This document shows, piece by piece, positions 24,611-33,230 of a DNA stretch of 64,000 nt (the first letter of the stretch is position 1; each line of letters opens with the position of its first letter). The notes beneath the pieces were generated by a model that saw only the letters and a list, made by a program, of their open reading frames with translations, was not told the origin of the DNA and did not search any database. The DNA lies in contig OZ252031.1 in the NCBI GenBank assembly GCA_965247775.1, forward strand, positions 2,480,001-2,544,000, read 5' to 3'. The position numbers were made by a program, and so were the translations under genes. The DNA comes from G965247775 sp965247775 (lineage in GTDB: Bacteria; Chloroflexota; Dehalococcoidia; Bin125).

Positions 24611-25783
24611 TCACGACGAGATGAATGTGCCGTCCTTCACAATCGCTTGTGGTGTGCGGGTCGCCGCGAGATCGTCCAGTGGATCTCGATCCAAGAGGAG
24701 CAGATCGGCGCGACGGCCGGGCTCCAGGCTGCCGATCTCCTCTTCGCGGCGGAGCGCCCGCGCCGGGCCGCTGGTGGCGGCTTGAAGGGCCTCAGCGGGG
24801 CTGAGCCCGATCTCGTGCAGGAGGGCGATCTCGCGGTGGATCGCCTCCGGCCCGGTGAAGGGGGTCCCCATGTCGGTGCCGGCCAGGATCGGCACGCCCG
24901 CGCGGTAGGCCATGGCGACGTTTTGTGCGTGCGTGGCGGCGACGGCGCGAGCACGGTCGACGGTTTCCGCGTCGAAGGCCAAGGCCTCGGCATGCTCCAC
25001 GATGTAGTGGATCACGGCGAGGGTCGGTACAAGCATCGTGCCGCGGGTAAGCATGTCGGCGGCGAGAGCTTGCGTCAGGAAGGAGCCATGCTCGACGGTA
25101 TCGACACCCCCACGCACGGCGTGGCGGATGCTACCCGCGCCATGCGCATGGGCGGCCACGGTGCGGCCGGCGCCGTGGGCCTCCCGCACGGCGAGGCGCA
25201 GCTCGTCCTCTTGGAACTGCTCGCTGTCGGGTCCCAGACCGTGCCCCACGACGCCCCCGCTGGCCATGAGCTTGACGAGGTCGGCGCCGGCTTTGATCTC
25301 CGCACGGACGGCGCGGCGGACGGCGTCGGCCCCGTCCACCTCCACCCCCACCATCCAGCCGTGGCCGCCGGTGGCGGTGAGCCAGCGGCCGGCGGCGAAG
25401 ATGCGGGGACCCGTGGCGCGGCCGTCGTTGATGGCGTCCCGCACGGCGAAGATCACGTCCGGACCGACGCCGCCGACGTCGCGGGCGCTGGTGACACCCT
25501 GCTGCAGGAGCGCGCGGGCCCGATCGGCCGTGTGCAGGGCCTGGAGGGCGTGGGACTGCTCCCGGGCGGCGGTGAGCGCGTCGGGGCGGGCGTTGAGACT
25601 GAGGTGGGTATGCGCGTCGATCAGGCCGGGGATGGCGAAGGCGCCTGCGCCCTCATGCACCTCGTCGGGGCCGGGTTCGAGGCCGGCAGCGATTTCGACG
25701 AAGCGCCCGTCCCGGATGCGCACGTCCAGGTTAGGCCGGAAGTCGCCGGCAGCATCGAAGGCGTGGACGTGACGGAGGAGCAT
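24611..25783 (-). CDS. Amidohydrolase family protein (imidazolonepropionase/prolidase-like)
   Basis: 390 aa TIM-barrel metal-dependent hydrolase. The first metal motif is PGLIDAHTHLSLN near residue 53. The middle contains the lysine-bearing KAGADLVKLMASGG near 150, then VAAHAHGAGSI near 200, DTVEHGSFL near 221 and the late metal aspartate in ILAGTDMGTPFTG near 290. The ending SLEPGRRADLLLLDRDPLDDL is the usual composite beta-sandwich return. The family hydrolyses amide or ring C-N bonds, for example imidazolonepropionate or Xaa-Pro dipeptides. It lies downstream of no clear operon partner; the next plus gene starts 97 bases away, divergent. Confidence 0.88.
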   Translation of the reverse strand: MLLRHVHAFDAAGDFRPNLDVRIRDGRFVEIAAGLEPGPDEVHEGAGAFAIPGLIDAHTHLSLNARPDALTAAREQSHALQALHTADRARALLQQGVTSARDVGGVGPDVIFAVRDAINDGRATGPRIFAAGRWLTATGGHGWMVGVEVDGADAVRRAVRAEIKAGADLVKLMASGGVVGHGLGPDSEQFQEDELRLAVREAHGAGRTVAAHAHGAGSIRHAVRGGVDTVEHGSFLTQALAADMLTRGTMLVPTLAVIHYIVEHAEALAFDAETVDRARAVAATHAQNVAMAYRAGVPILAGTDMGTPFTGPEAIHREIALLHEIGLSPAEALQAATSGPARALRREEEIGSLEPGRRADLLLLDRDPLDDLAATRTPQAIVKDGTFISS

Positions 25784-25880
25784 GGCGCCCGCACGCTAGC
25801 AGGGCCCAGGGGAGACCGGCGGCCGGCGGCGCGCGCGCCTAGAATCGCGCGCGAGAGCGCGGGCCGGATCGGGAACAGCC

Positions 25881-27041
25881 GTGGACGAGCGTGCCATCCA
25901 GGAGCAGCGCCGCTTGCTGCGTCAGGCGGTGCGTCGCTTCGTGCGCGAGGAGATCTGGCTCTGGGAGAAGCGGATGGACCCCAACGCCACGGCGCTCTCG
26001 TCGGAGCTGGCAGCGGCGCTGGGGGGACTGGTGGCGGCGATGGAGTTGTCGCGGCTGCGCGAACCGCCCGCCCTGGGCGGCCCCGCGCTCGACGGGGCCA
26101 CCCGTGCGCTGCTGGTGGAAGAGATGGCGCAGCATCGGGCGGGGGTGCTGGCGCCGGGCTACGGCCTGTTCGGGCCGGAGACGCCGACGCCGCTGTACGC
26201 GTCATCGGCGGAGCAGCGGGAGCAGTTCCTGCTGCCACTGCTGCGCGGAGAGGCACGCTGCTTCGCGGGGTTGCATGATCCGGTCCGAGGCGGGCCGCCG
26301 GGCAGCACACCGGCGGGGGTGCGGATTCGCGCGCGCCGCACGCGCGACGGTTGGATGCTGGATGGCACGAAGCTGTTCGTGGCGGGGGCGGACGCAGCCG
26401 ATTTCGGGGTGGTGTTCGCCCGGACGGAAGAAGCGGACGGGAAGCGCCGCGGGGTTTCCTGCTTCTTGCTGGAAGCAGGCCGGCCCGGCGTCCAGCGCTG
26501 GCGGCCCTATCCGACGATCGCCGTGGGGCGGGACACGCAGGAGCTGAACCTGAGCACCGTGCGGATTCCGGCCGGTCATTTGCTGGGCGCGGTGGGGCAG
26601 GGGCTTTCGCTCGCGCCGCGGGAGAAGCAGCGGCACTACGTGGATTCGGCGGCACAGTTGACAGGTGTGGCGGAAGCGGCGCAGAGCATCGCCCGCCGGT
26701 TCGGGGACGGCGGCGCGGAGGCGGGGAGTCCCGAGTCGGTGCGCTGGGCGCTGGCCGACCAGGAAACGGCGCTGCAAAGCGTGCGGCTGCTGACGCGGCA
26801 AGCGGCGACACTCGCAGCGGCCGGGGCGCCGAGCACGCCGGCTGGGGCGTGGCGGCTGGCGGCGGATGCGGCGAGCCGCGTGGTGGACGGGACGATGAGT
26901 CTGCTTGGCCCGCCAGGGCTGAGCGCCGACCTGCCGCTGGAGCGCTGGTACCGCGAGTTGCGCGTGCAGCGGTCGGCGGCGGCGCGCGTGTGGCCGGCCC
27001 CGGACCCGGCCCCGCGCGCACGCGGCCGGGCCCGCGCTTGA
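25881..27041 (+). CDS. Acyl-CoA dehydrogenase family protein
   Basis: 386 aa flavoprotein. Visible parts are the N-terminal helical region (RQAVRRFVREEIWLWE), the FAD/substrate segment FAGLHDPVRGGPPGS where the usual TEP motif has become HDPV, the beta domain with DGWMLDGTKLFVAGADAADF, and the C-terminal helices ending MSLLGPPGLSADLPLERWYRELRVQR, which contains the flavin-binding tail. The catalytic glutamate cannot be assigned. Starts at GTG. Divergent from the amidohydrolase. A more divergent member than the acyl-CoA dehydrogenase at 28330-29499; substrate unknown. Confidence 0.83.
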   Translation: MDERAIQEQRRLLRQAVRRFVREEIWLWEKRMDPNATALSSELAAALGGLVAAMELSRLREPPALGGPALDGATRALLVEEMAQHRAGVLAPGYGLFGPETPTPLYASSAEQREQFLLPLLRGEARCFAGLHDPVRGGPPGSTPAGVRIRARRTRDGWMLDGTKLFVAGADAADFGVVFARTEEADGKRRGVSCFLLEAGRPGVQRWRPYPTIAVGRDTQELNLSTVRIPAGHLLGAVGQGLSLAPREKQRHYVDSAAQLTGVAEAAQSIARRFGDGGAEAGSPESVRWALADQETALQSVRLLTRQAATLAAAGAPSTPAGAWRLAADAASRVVDGTMSLLGPPGLSADLPLERWYRELRVQRSAAARVWPAPDPAPRARGRARA

Positions 27042-27421
27042 GGTCGCATTGGGGTACTCCCGGATCGCGAGTCGCTCTGCACGCCGATGATCGAGACAGC
27101 GCGCATCGTTAGGGGCGCGGGCGCGCGGGCCTGATCCGCGCTGAGCGGGCAACCGATGACGCGCGGCGGATCTCCAGGCGGCGCCCTGCCATCACGATCG
27201 TCCCGGACGAGTCCGTGTCGGCGCTGGCCGAGTCACCGGACGGGGTGTCGGGCGGGCGGGCGCTGGGCATGCGGTTTCCTTTCGCCGTCCATGCTCGATG
27301 GGCGGCGGAGGCGGGGGCGTTGGGCGGGACCAGGGTTTCCGTCGGGGCCTTGTCCCACCCGGGCCTAGGCGTACAAGCCGCGGTCCCTTAGAGCCCCGAT
27401 CGGTTGGCCCGGCCGCTGGGG
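27042..27421. other. Intergenic gap, no gene seen
   Basis: About 380 bases between the convergent acyl-CoA dehydrogenase and methyltransferase genes. Short open frames exist but are proline/arginine-rich shadows without ribosome sites. I see no tRNA, repeat or clear terminator. Confidence 0.5.
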
Positions 27422-28237
27422 TCAGGAGCGGGGGCCGCGACGGCCGTGCAGGGCCGCCGTGACGGTGAAGCTGCCGACGTAGCGGCGGCCGGTCGCCCCC
27501 AGGCGACGATGGCGTGGCCAGTCGGCGCGCTCGGCGCGATTGAGTGCCGGCAGCAGGCGGAACTGCGGCTTCTCGACGCCGATGTCGAGGAGGAGATCCC
27601 GCACCGGGCGCCAGTTGGGCAGATCGTACAGGGGCAGCCGGGCGTACATCTCCTCGTCGTAGCGGTGGGCGGCGGAGCGGTCGGGCGCGCGCTGGAGACG
27701 GCGCAGGAGGCCGGCCGCCCGGCGCCGGGCCGCGCTGAGCCAGGCGGGGCCGGGGGTAACCGCGTCGAACCACAGGACGCGGCCGCCGGGCTTGACGACG
27801 CGGATCCACTCCTGCAGGGCCTGTGTGGGGTCGGACATGGTCCACAGGAGGTGCCGGCTGACGACGGCGTCAAAGCTGGCATCGGGAAAGGGAAGCGCCA
27901 TCGCATCGCCCTCCTGCCAGGTGACGCGCACCTGAGCGGCGGCGGCGCGCCGGCGGGCGCCTTCGAGCATGGCGGGAGTCAAGTCGAGGCCCGTAGGGCG
28001 GTGCCCCAGTTGCGCCGCCATGACCGTCAGGAAGCCGGTCCCCGCGCCGACGTCGAGGAGGTCGAGGGGCTCGGGGCCCAGGGTCTCCCCGAGGACGCGC
28101 TTCCAAGCGGCATCAATCGCTGGCGTGATGAGGCCATGTCCAGCGTCGTGATCGTAGGCCCGGGCGCCGCGGGCCCAGGCGTCCTGGATGCGGGGGGTGA
28201 GGTCGTCGAGGGCAGGTTGTCGGGACGTTGGCGACAT
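27422..28237 (-). CDS. Class I SAM-dependent methyltransferase
   Basis: 271 aa. The Rossmann-type SAM-binding motif I is LLDVGAGTGFLTVMAAQLG near residue 60, motif II has PTGLDLTPAML, then EGDAMALPFPDASFDAVVSRH and the motif III/IV region VKPGGRVLWFDAV. This is the UbiE/Methyltransf_11 type, acting on a small molecule. A C-terminal 100-residue Arg-rich extension (RRRAAGLLRRLQRA) binds the unknown acceptor. The ATG at 28237 is used; a GTG eight codons upstream (28261) is an alternative. Convergent with the preceding acyl-CoA dehydrogenase, divergent from the next. Confidence 0.85.
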   Translation of the reverse strand: MSPTSRQPALDDLTPRIQDAWARGARAYDHDAGHGLITPAIDAAWKRVLGETLGPEPLDLLDVGAGTGFLTVMAAQLGHRPTGLDLTPAMLEGARRRAAAAQVRVTWQEGDAMALPFPDASFDAVVSRHLLWTMSDPTQALQEWIRVVKPGGRVLWFDAVTPGPAWLSAARRRAAGLLRRLQRAPDRSAAHRYDEEMYARLPLYDLPNWRPVRDLLLDIGVEKPQFRLLPALNRAERADWPRHRRLGATGRRYVGSFTVTAALHGRRGPRS

Positions 28238-28329
28238 GGCGTCCAATCCGCAGGCGTCCACCGGGGGCTCCGCAGCCGGCCACCAGCACGCATCGCGGCC
28301 GGGCGGGCGTGAGGTTACGCTACACGGCG

Positions 28330-29499
28330 ATGAAACCCAAGACGCCCGCGCAGGAGCGCCTGCTCGCGACGATCACGCCGCTGCTAGAGGGCATCGCCGC
28401 GAGGGCCGGAGCAGCGGACCGCAGCGGCGGCTTCTTCCACGAGAGCTTCGAGGCGCTGCGGGAGGCCGGCTATTTCGGGGCGCCGGTGCCTGCCGCCTAC
28501 GGCGGCGGCGGCTACGGACTGGCCGACCTGGTGCTCTCCCAACGCGCGATCGCGCGAGCCGACGGGTCGACGGCCTACGCGGTGGGCATGCACCTGATGA
28601 CCGTGGGCCAAGAAGTCGCGGCACAGTCCTGGCCGGCGCCGGTGCGGGAGCGGATCTTCCGGGACGTCGCGACGACCGGCGCCACGATCAACTCGATCGT
28701 GACGGAGCCGGCGCTGGGATCGATCCAGGGAGGTGGGCGGCCCGCAGCCACGTTTACCCCGGCCGGCGAGGGACGCTGGCGGCTGAGTGGGCACAAGACG
28801 TTCTCCACCCTCGCACCGGTGTTGACCTTCTTTCTCACGGCGGCCACCTTCGATGACGGCAGCGGCGACGTGGGGCGCGCGATCGTGCCGCGGGACCGGC
28901 CCGGGCTGCGGGTGGAGGAGACGTGGGACGCGCTGGGGCTGCGCGCCACGGGCTCGCACGATGTCTACTTCGCGGACGTGCCGTTGGAGCAGGCGGACTT
29001 CATCACGCGCCACGACCCGGAGCAGAGCGGGCAGCGGAGTCACGATTTCGCCTGGTTCGCCCTGCTGGTCGCCGCGGCGAGTCTGGGCATCGCCGAGGCG
29101 GCGCGCGACTACGCGGTGGACTACGCGCGGCGCCGACGTCCCACGGGCTACGCCGCGCCTATCAGCCAGATCCCGTACATCCGGCACGAGGTGGGGCGGC
29201 TGGAGATCGACCTGATGCAGGCCTGGGCCCTGCTCGGCACGACGGCGGAAGCCTGGGACGCCGAGCCCCAGCGGCGGGGCGCCCTGCTGGCGCCGGCGCT
29301 GGCAGCGGCGAAGCTGCACGTCACGGACACTGCTGTGGCCGTCGTTGACCGCTGTATGCGCATCGTGGGGGGGGTGTCATTGCAGCGCAGCGAACCCCTG
29401 GAGCGCTACTACCGGGATGTGCGAGGGCCGCTCGCGAATCCGCCCATCACGCCGCGGGGCCTGGAGATGATCGCGCGGGCCGTCTTGGACGGTGAGTAG
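28330..29499 (+). CDS. Acyl-CoA dehydrogenase family protein
   Basis: 389 aa. N-terminal helical domain with FFHESFEALREAGYFGAPVPAAYGG (classical entry motif), then SIVTEPALGS where the flavin-binding TEP motif is kept, the beta domain with GRWRLSGHKTFSTLAP, and the late helix VDRCMRIVGGVSLQRSEPLERYYRDVRGPL that contacts FAD. Closer to dibenzothiophene-monooxygenase/acyl-CoA dehydrogenase-type group than to fatty-acid MCAD. ATG 28330 is the start; the frame continues upstream but only as antisense of the methyltransferase gene. Followed by selD after 130 bases. Confidence 0.88.
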   Translation: MKPKTPAQERLLATITPLLEGIAARAGAADRSGGFFHESFEALREAGYFGAPVPAAYGGGGYGLADLVLSQRAIARADGSTAYAVGMHLMTVGQEVAAQSWPAPVRERIFRDVATTGATINSIVTEPALGSIQGGGRPAATFTPAGEGRWRLSGHKTFSTLAPVLTFFLTAATFDDGSGDVGRAIVPRDRPGLRVEETWDALGLRATGSHDVYFADVPLEQADFITRHDPEQSGQRSHDFAWFALLVAAASLGIAEAARDYAVDYARRRRPTGYAAPISQIPYIRHEVGRLEIDLMQAWALLGTTAEAWDAEPQRRGALLAPALAAAKLHVTDTAVAVVDRCMRIVGGVSLQRSEPLERYYRDVRGPLANPPITPRGLEMIARAVLDGE

Positions 29500-29629
29500 C
29501 AAGGGGGCCGGGCGGCGAGGCCCGGTGGTGATCCGCTCCCTCGCACGGGACGCTATGCTCGGGGGGCGTCTGACAGACGAGCAGGGCGCTGGAGGGGCGG
29601 CCTGAGCGGACAGGGGAGGAGGCGGCGCC

Positions 29630-30679
29630 ATGGTCCAGCACAGCATCCGGCTGACCGATTTGGCCACCTGTGGCGGTTGAGCGTCTAAGTACGGGCCGGA
29701 GGCCCTGGCACAGGTCGTGCGGGCGCTGGGACATCGCTTCCCGGTCCACGAACACCCCGAGTTGCTCGTGGGGCTCAACAAGGCCGACGACGCGGCGGTC
29801 TACCAACTGAACGCCGACCAGGCGATCGTGCAGACGCTGGATTTCTTCGCCCCCACCGTGGATGACCCGTATTCGTACGGGGCGATCGCGGCGGCGAACG
29901 CGCTCAACGACGTCTACGCCATGAACGCGGACGTGCTGTTCGCGCTGAATATCGCGGCGTTCCCGGAGGATCTGCCGGTGGACGTCGTCTCGGCGGTGCT
30001 GGAGGGGGGCGCGGACAAGGTGCTGGAGGCGGGCGGCGCCATCGCGGGCGGACACACCATCATCGACGCGGAGCCCAAGTACGGGCTCTGCGTGACGGGC
30101 CTGGCCCATCCTGACGCGATCCGGCGCAACGCCACGGCGCAGCCCGGCGACGCCGTGGTCCTGACCAAGCCGCTGGGGACCGGCGTCATGATCAACGCCA
30201 TCCGCGAGGGGCACGCCTCCACACAGGACGCGGAGGCCGCAGTGGCGCTGATGATGACGCTCAACAAAGCGGCGATGGAAGCGTCGCGCGAAGTCGACGT
30301 GCACGCGCTGACCGACGTGACGGGCTTCGGTCTGGCAGGGCATCTGACCGAGATCGCGACGAACAGCGATGCCGGTGTGGAGGTGTCGCTGTCCGCGCTG
30401 CCGGCGCTGCCCAACCTTGCGCAGTACGCTGCGCTGGGATTGGATACCGCCGGACAGGGCCGCAATCAGGCCTTCTTCGGCCGGCAGCTCGAGCTGCCGG
30501 GGGATCTCAGTCTGCTGGAGACGACGCTCCTCTTCGACCCCCAGACCGCGGGCGGGATGCTGATCGTCGTGGCGGAGCCTGACGCGGCCGCTTTGCGGCG
30601 GCGCCTGGACGAGGTCGGGACGCCCAATTGGCAGGTGGGGCAGGTCACGGCCGGGGACGGCGTCGGGGTGATCCGCTGA
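29630..30679 (+). CDS. selD: Selenide, water dikinase SelD, itself a selenoprotein
   Basis: 349 aa when the in-frame TGA at 29678-29680 is read as selenocysteine (residue 17). SelD makes selenophosphate from selenide and ATP for Sec and selenouridine synthesis. The N-terminus reads LTDLATCGG-Sec-ASKYGPEAL: Sec17 and Lys20 are at the same positions as catalytic Cys17 and Lys20 of E. coli SelD. Downstream are NKADDAAVYQLN, DDPYSYGAIAAANALNDVYAM, the GGHTI motif and LTDVTGFGLAGHL. The ATG at 29630 follows GGGGAGGAGG. Without readthrough, annotation would start only at 29717 and lose the active site. No selA, selB or selC is in the window. Confidence 0.92.
29678..29705 (+). promoter_or_regulatory. 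Sec UGA codon with candidate bSECIS hairpin
   Basis: TGA at 29678-29680 is followed after 12 bases by a 5-bp GC stem GGGCC / GGCCC (29693-29697, 29701-29705) with loop GGA. Bacterial SECIS elements are short hairpins directly after the UGA with a G in the apical loop at about this distance, and are bound by SelB. The fold was judged by eye only. Confidence 0.65.
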
Positions 30680-30754
30680 GGGCCCTTCGAGCCCGGGGCA
30701 TGGCCCCCGCGCTGGCGGCGGCCGCAAGGGAGCCGGCCGGGTAGTATCGGGCAC

Positions 30755-31975
30755 ATGGGACGCTTCGACGTCGCGGTGGTGGGCGGCGGCATCATCGGCC
30801 TGGCGACGGCACAGGCACTGGGCGATCGCTTCCCCGGGCTGTCGCTAGTGCTGCTGGAAAAAGAAGACGACGTCGGCCGGCATCAGACGGGCCACAACAG
30901 TGGTGTGATCCACTCCGGCCTCTACTACCAGCCGGGCTCGGCCAAGGCGCGACTGGCGGTGCGCGGGGCCGAGCGCATGGTGGAGTTCTGCCAGGAGCAC
31001 AAGATCGCGCACAAGCGCTGCGGGAAGGTCGTCGTTGCGACGGAAGCGGAGCAGCAGCAGCGGCTGGCGGCGCTCGCGGAGCGCGGACGGGCCAACGGCG
31101 TGCCGGGCATCCGCACGCTGGGGCCCGACGAGCTGCACGAGCTGGAGCCGGCGGCCCGCGGCGTGGCAGCGCTGCACGTTCCCTCGACGGGCATCGCGGA
31201 TTACGGCGCGGTGACGCGGCAGTACCGGTCGACCGTGGAGTCGCGGGGGGGTGAGGTCCGCACGGGCACGAGGGTGACGCACATCCAGTCCGTCCCCGCC
31301 GCGGTCAGCATCACCACGACCGGCGGCGTGGTGGAGGCGGGGGCGCTGGTGAATTGCGCGGGCTTGTTCGCGGACCGGGTGGCACGACTGGCGGGCTTCC
31401 GGCCGTCGCTGCGAATCGTGCCCTTTCGCGGCGAGTACTACGCGCTGCGACCGGAGGCCCGGGATCTGGTGCGCTCCCTGATCTACCCCGTGCCGGACCC
31501 GGCCTTCCCGTTCCTGGGCGTGCACTTCACGCGTCGCGTGGACGGCACCGTGGAGGCTGGGCCGAACGCCGTGCTGGCACTGCGACGGGAGGGCTACCGC
31601 TGGCGCGACATCGACGCTGGGGAACTCTGGGAGGCGCTGTGCTATCGCGGCTTCCAGCGGCTGGCCCTGCGCTACTGGCGGACGGGGCTGGGCGAAATGT
31701 ACCGCTCGGCGAGCGCACGGGCCTTCACGCGCGCGCTGCAGACGCTGGTGCCGGCGGTGCGCCGGGCGGACCTGGTGCGCGCGGGGTCCGGGGTCCGGGC
31801 GCAGGCGCTGGACGCGGACGGGTCGCTGGTGGACGACTTCCGCCTGATCGAGCATGAGCGCATGATCCACGTCCTCAACGCGCCCTCCCCCGGGGCCACC
31901 GCGTCGCTGGGGATCGGGGAGGCGATCGCGGAGATGGCGGACGGCTGGTTCCGGCAGCCGTCGCTCGGCCGCTGA
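30755..31975 (+). CDS. lhgO: L-2-hydroxyglutarate oxidase-type FAD oxidoreductase
   Basis: 406 aa, matching LhgO/L2HGDH. The N-terminal dinucleotide-binding motif VVGGGIIGLATAQAL is followed by EKEDDVGRHQTGHNSGVIHSG, the characteristic substrate-side segment of this group, then IADYGAVTRQYR, LVNCAGLFADRVARLAG and PFLGVHFTRRVDGTVEAGPNAV. The C-terminus HVLNAPSPGATASLGIGE closes the FAD site. It oxidises L-2-hydroxyglutarate to 2-oxoglutarate, in E. coli delivering electrons to the quinone pool. The gene ends 15 bases before recF on the same strand. Confidence 0.9.
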   Translation: MGRFDVAVVGGGIIGLATAQALGDRFPGLSLVLLEKEDDVGRHQTGHNSGVIHSGLYYQPGSAKARLAVRGAERMVEFCQEHKIAHKRCGKVVVATEAEQQQRLAALAERGRANGVPGIRTLGPDELHELEPAARGVAALHVPSTGIADYGAVTRQYRSTVESRGGEVRTGTRVTHIQSVPAAVSITTTGGVVEAGALVNCAGLFADRVARLAGFRPSLRIVPFRGEYYALRPEARDLVRSLIYPVPDPAFPFLGVHFTRRVDGTVEAGPNAVLALRREGYRWRDIDAGELWEALCYRGFQRLALRYWRTGLGEMYRSASARAFTRALQTLVPAVRRADLVRAGSGVRAQALDADGSLVDDFRLIEHERMIHVLNAPSPGATASLGIGEAIAEMADGWFRQPSLGR

Positions 31976-31990
31976 GCGGTCCGGGGCCTC

Positions 31991-33226
31991 GTGCACCTGC
32001 GCGAGCTAAGCCTGGACGCGTTCCGCTCCTACCCTCAGCTGCGGCTGACCCTGGAGCCGGGGCTGACGCTGATCGTGGGGGACAACGCGGCCGGCAAGTC
32101 CAACCTGCTGGAGGCGATCTATCTGCTGGCCGCCACCCGCTCACCGCGCGCCTCGACGGAGGGGGAAATGATCGCCTGGGGAGCGCTGGCCGGCGCGTCG
32201 GTGCCGGCACCGGCGGTGACGCGGGTGGCGGGGACGGCGGCGCGGGCGGCGGGGGCGGTGACGGTGGAGATCGCGTTGGTGACGCGCAGCGACGCCCGGG
32301 GCCAGCCGCTGCTCGCGCGCTCGGGGGCGCCGCTGACGAGCAAGCGGCTGCGCCTGAACGGGATCGCGCGCCGCGCGACGGAGGTCGTGGGGCGAATCGC
32401 GGCGGTGCTGTTCACCACCTTGGACATCGAAACCATCACGGGCGCGCCGTCGCAACGGCGGCGCTACCTGGATCTGACGATCACGCAGTCCGACCGGGGC
32501 TACGCCCGAGCATACGGCCGCTACGACAAAGCCCTGACGCAACGCAACGCCCTGCTCAAACGCCTGCGAGAGGGCAGCGCGGTCGGGGCCGGGTCCGAGC
32601 AGCTACGGCCCTGGGAGGACGTGATCGCCGAGGAGGGGGGCGTCGTGATGGCCGCGCGAGCGGCGGCGGTGGCGGCGCTCGGCCAAGCGGCGGCGGCGCA
32701 CTATCGCACGCTCGCGCCCGCGCAGGAGACGGCATCTCCTCTCGCGCCGGGGGCCCAGGCGGGAGCGCTGGCACTGGAGTACCGGCCCGCTCTGGAGGGA
32801 GCGGCGCTGGAGACGATCGCGGCGGAGGCGCTGCGCGAGGCGATGGCGCGCCTCCGCCCCCGCGAGATCGCCGCCGGGACGACGCTGGTGGGGCCGCACC
32901 GCGACGACCTCCTGGTGCGCTTGGGGGAACGCTCGGCGACGGCCTACGCATCGCGGGCGCAACTGCGCTCGGCGGCGCTGGCGCTGCGGCTGGCCGAGGC
33001 CGATCGGCTCTGGGCACTGACGGGCGAACGCCCGCTGCTGCTCCTCGACGATGTGTTCTCAGAACTCGACCCGGCGCGGCGCGAGGCGGCCGTGGCGACC
33101 ATCGCGCCGGCGGAGCAGGTCCTGCTCACGACCGCCGATCCCGCCAGCCTGCCGCGCGGTCTGCCGCGTCCCGCCGCGGCCTACCGGCTGGCGGCGGGAC
33201 GGCTGCTCCCCCCCAGCGCCGGCTGA
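31991..33226 (+). CDS. recF: DNA replication and repair protein RecF
   Basis: 411 aa SMC-like ATPase that helps RecO/RecR load RecA on gapped DNA. It begins with the typical MHLRELSLDAFRSYPQLRL, Walker A is GDNAAGKSNLLEAIY near residue 37, and the C-terminal LLLLDDVFSELDPARREA contains Walker B and the D-loop. Slightly longer than the usual 360-380 aa because of Ala/Arg-rich insertions around residues 70-90 and 230-260. Starts at GTG. It is not beside dnaA, dnaN or gyrB, where recF is often found. Convergent with the lipid-kinase gene, 4 bases apart. Confidence 0.92.
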   Translation: MHLRELSLDAFRSYPQLRLTLEPGLTLIVGDNAAGKSNLLEAIYLLAATRSPRASTEGEMIAWGALAGASVPAPAVTRVAGTAARAAGAVTVEIALVTRSDARGQPLLARSGAPLTSKRLRLNGIARRATEVVGRIAAVLFTTLDIETITGAPSQRRRYLDLTITQSDRGYARAYGRYDKALTQRNALLKRLREGSAVGAGSEQLRPWEDVIAEEGGVVMAARAAAVAALGQAAAAHYRTLAPAQETASPLAPGAQAGALALEYRPALEGAALETIAAEALREAMARLRPREIAAGTTLVGPHRDDLLVRLGERSATAYASRAQLRSAALALRLAEADRLWALTGERPLLLLDDVFSELDPARREAAVATIAPAEQVLLTTADPASLPRGLPRPAAAYRLAAGRLLPPSAG

Positions 33227-33230
33227 GGGA

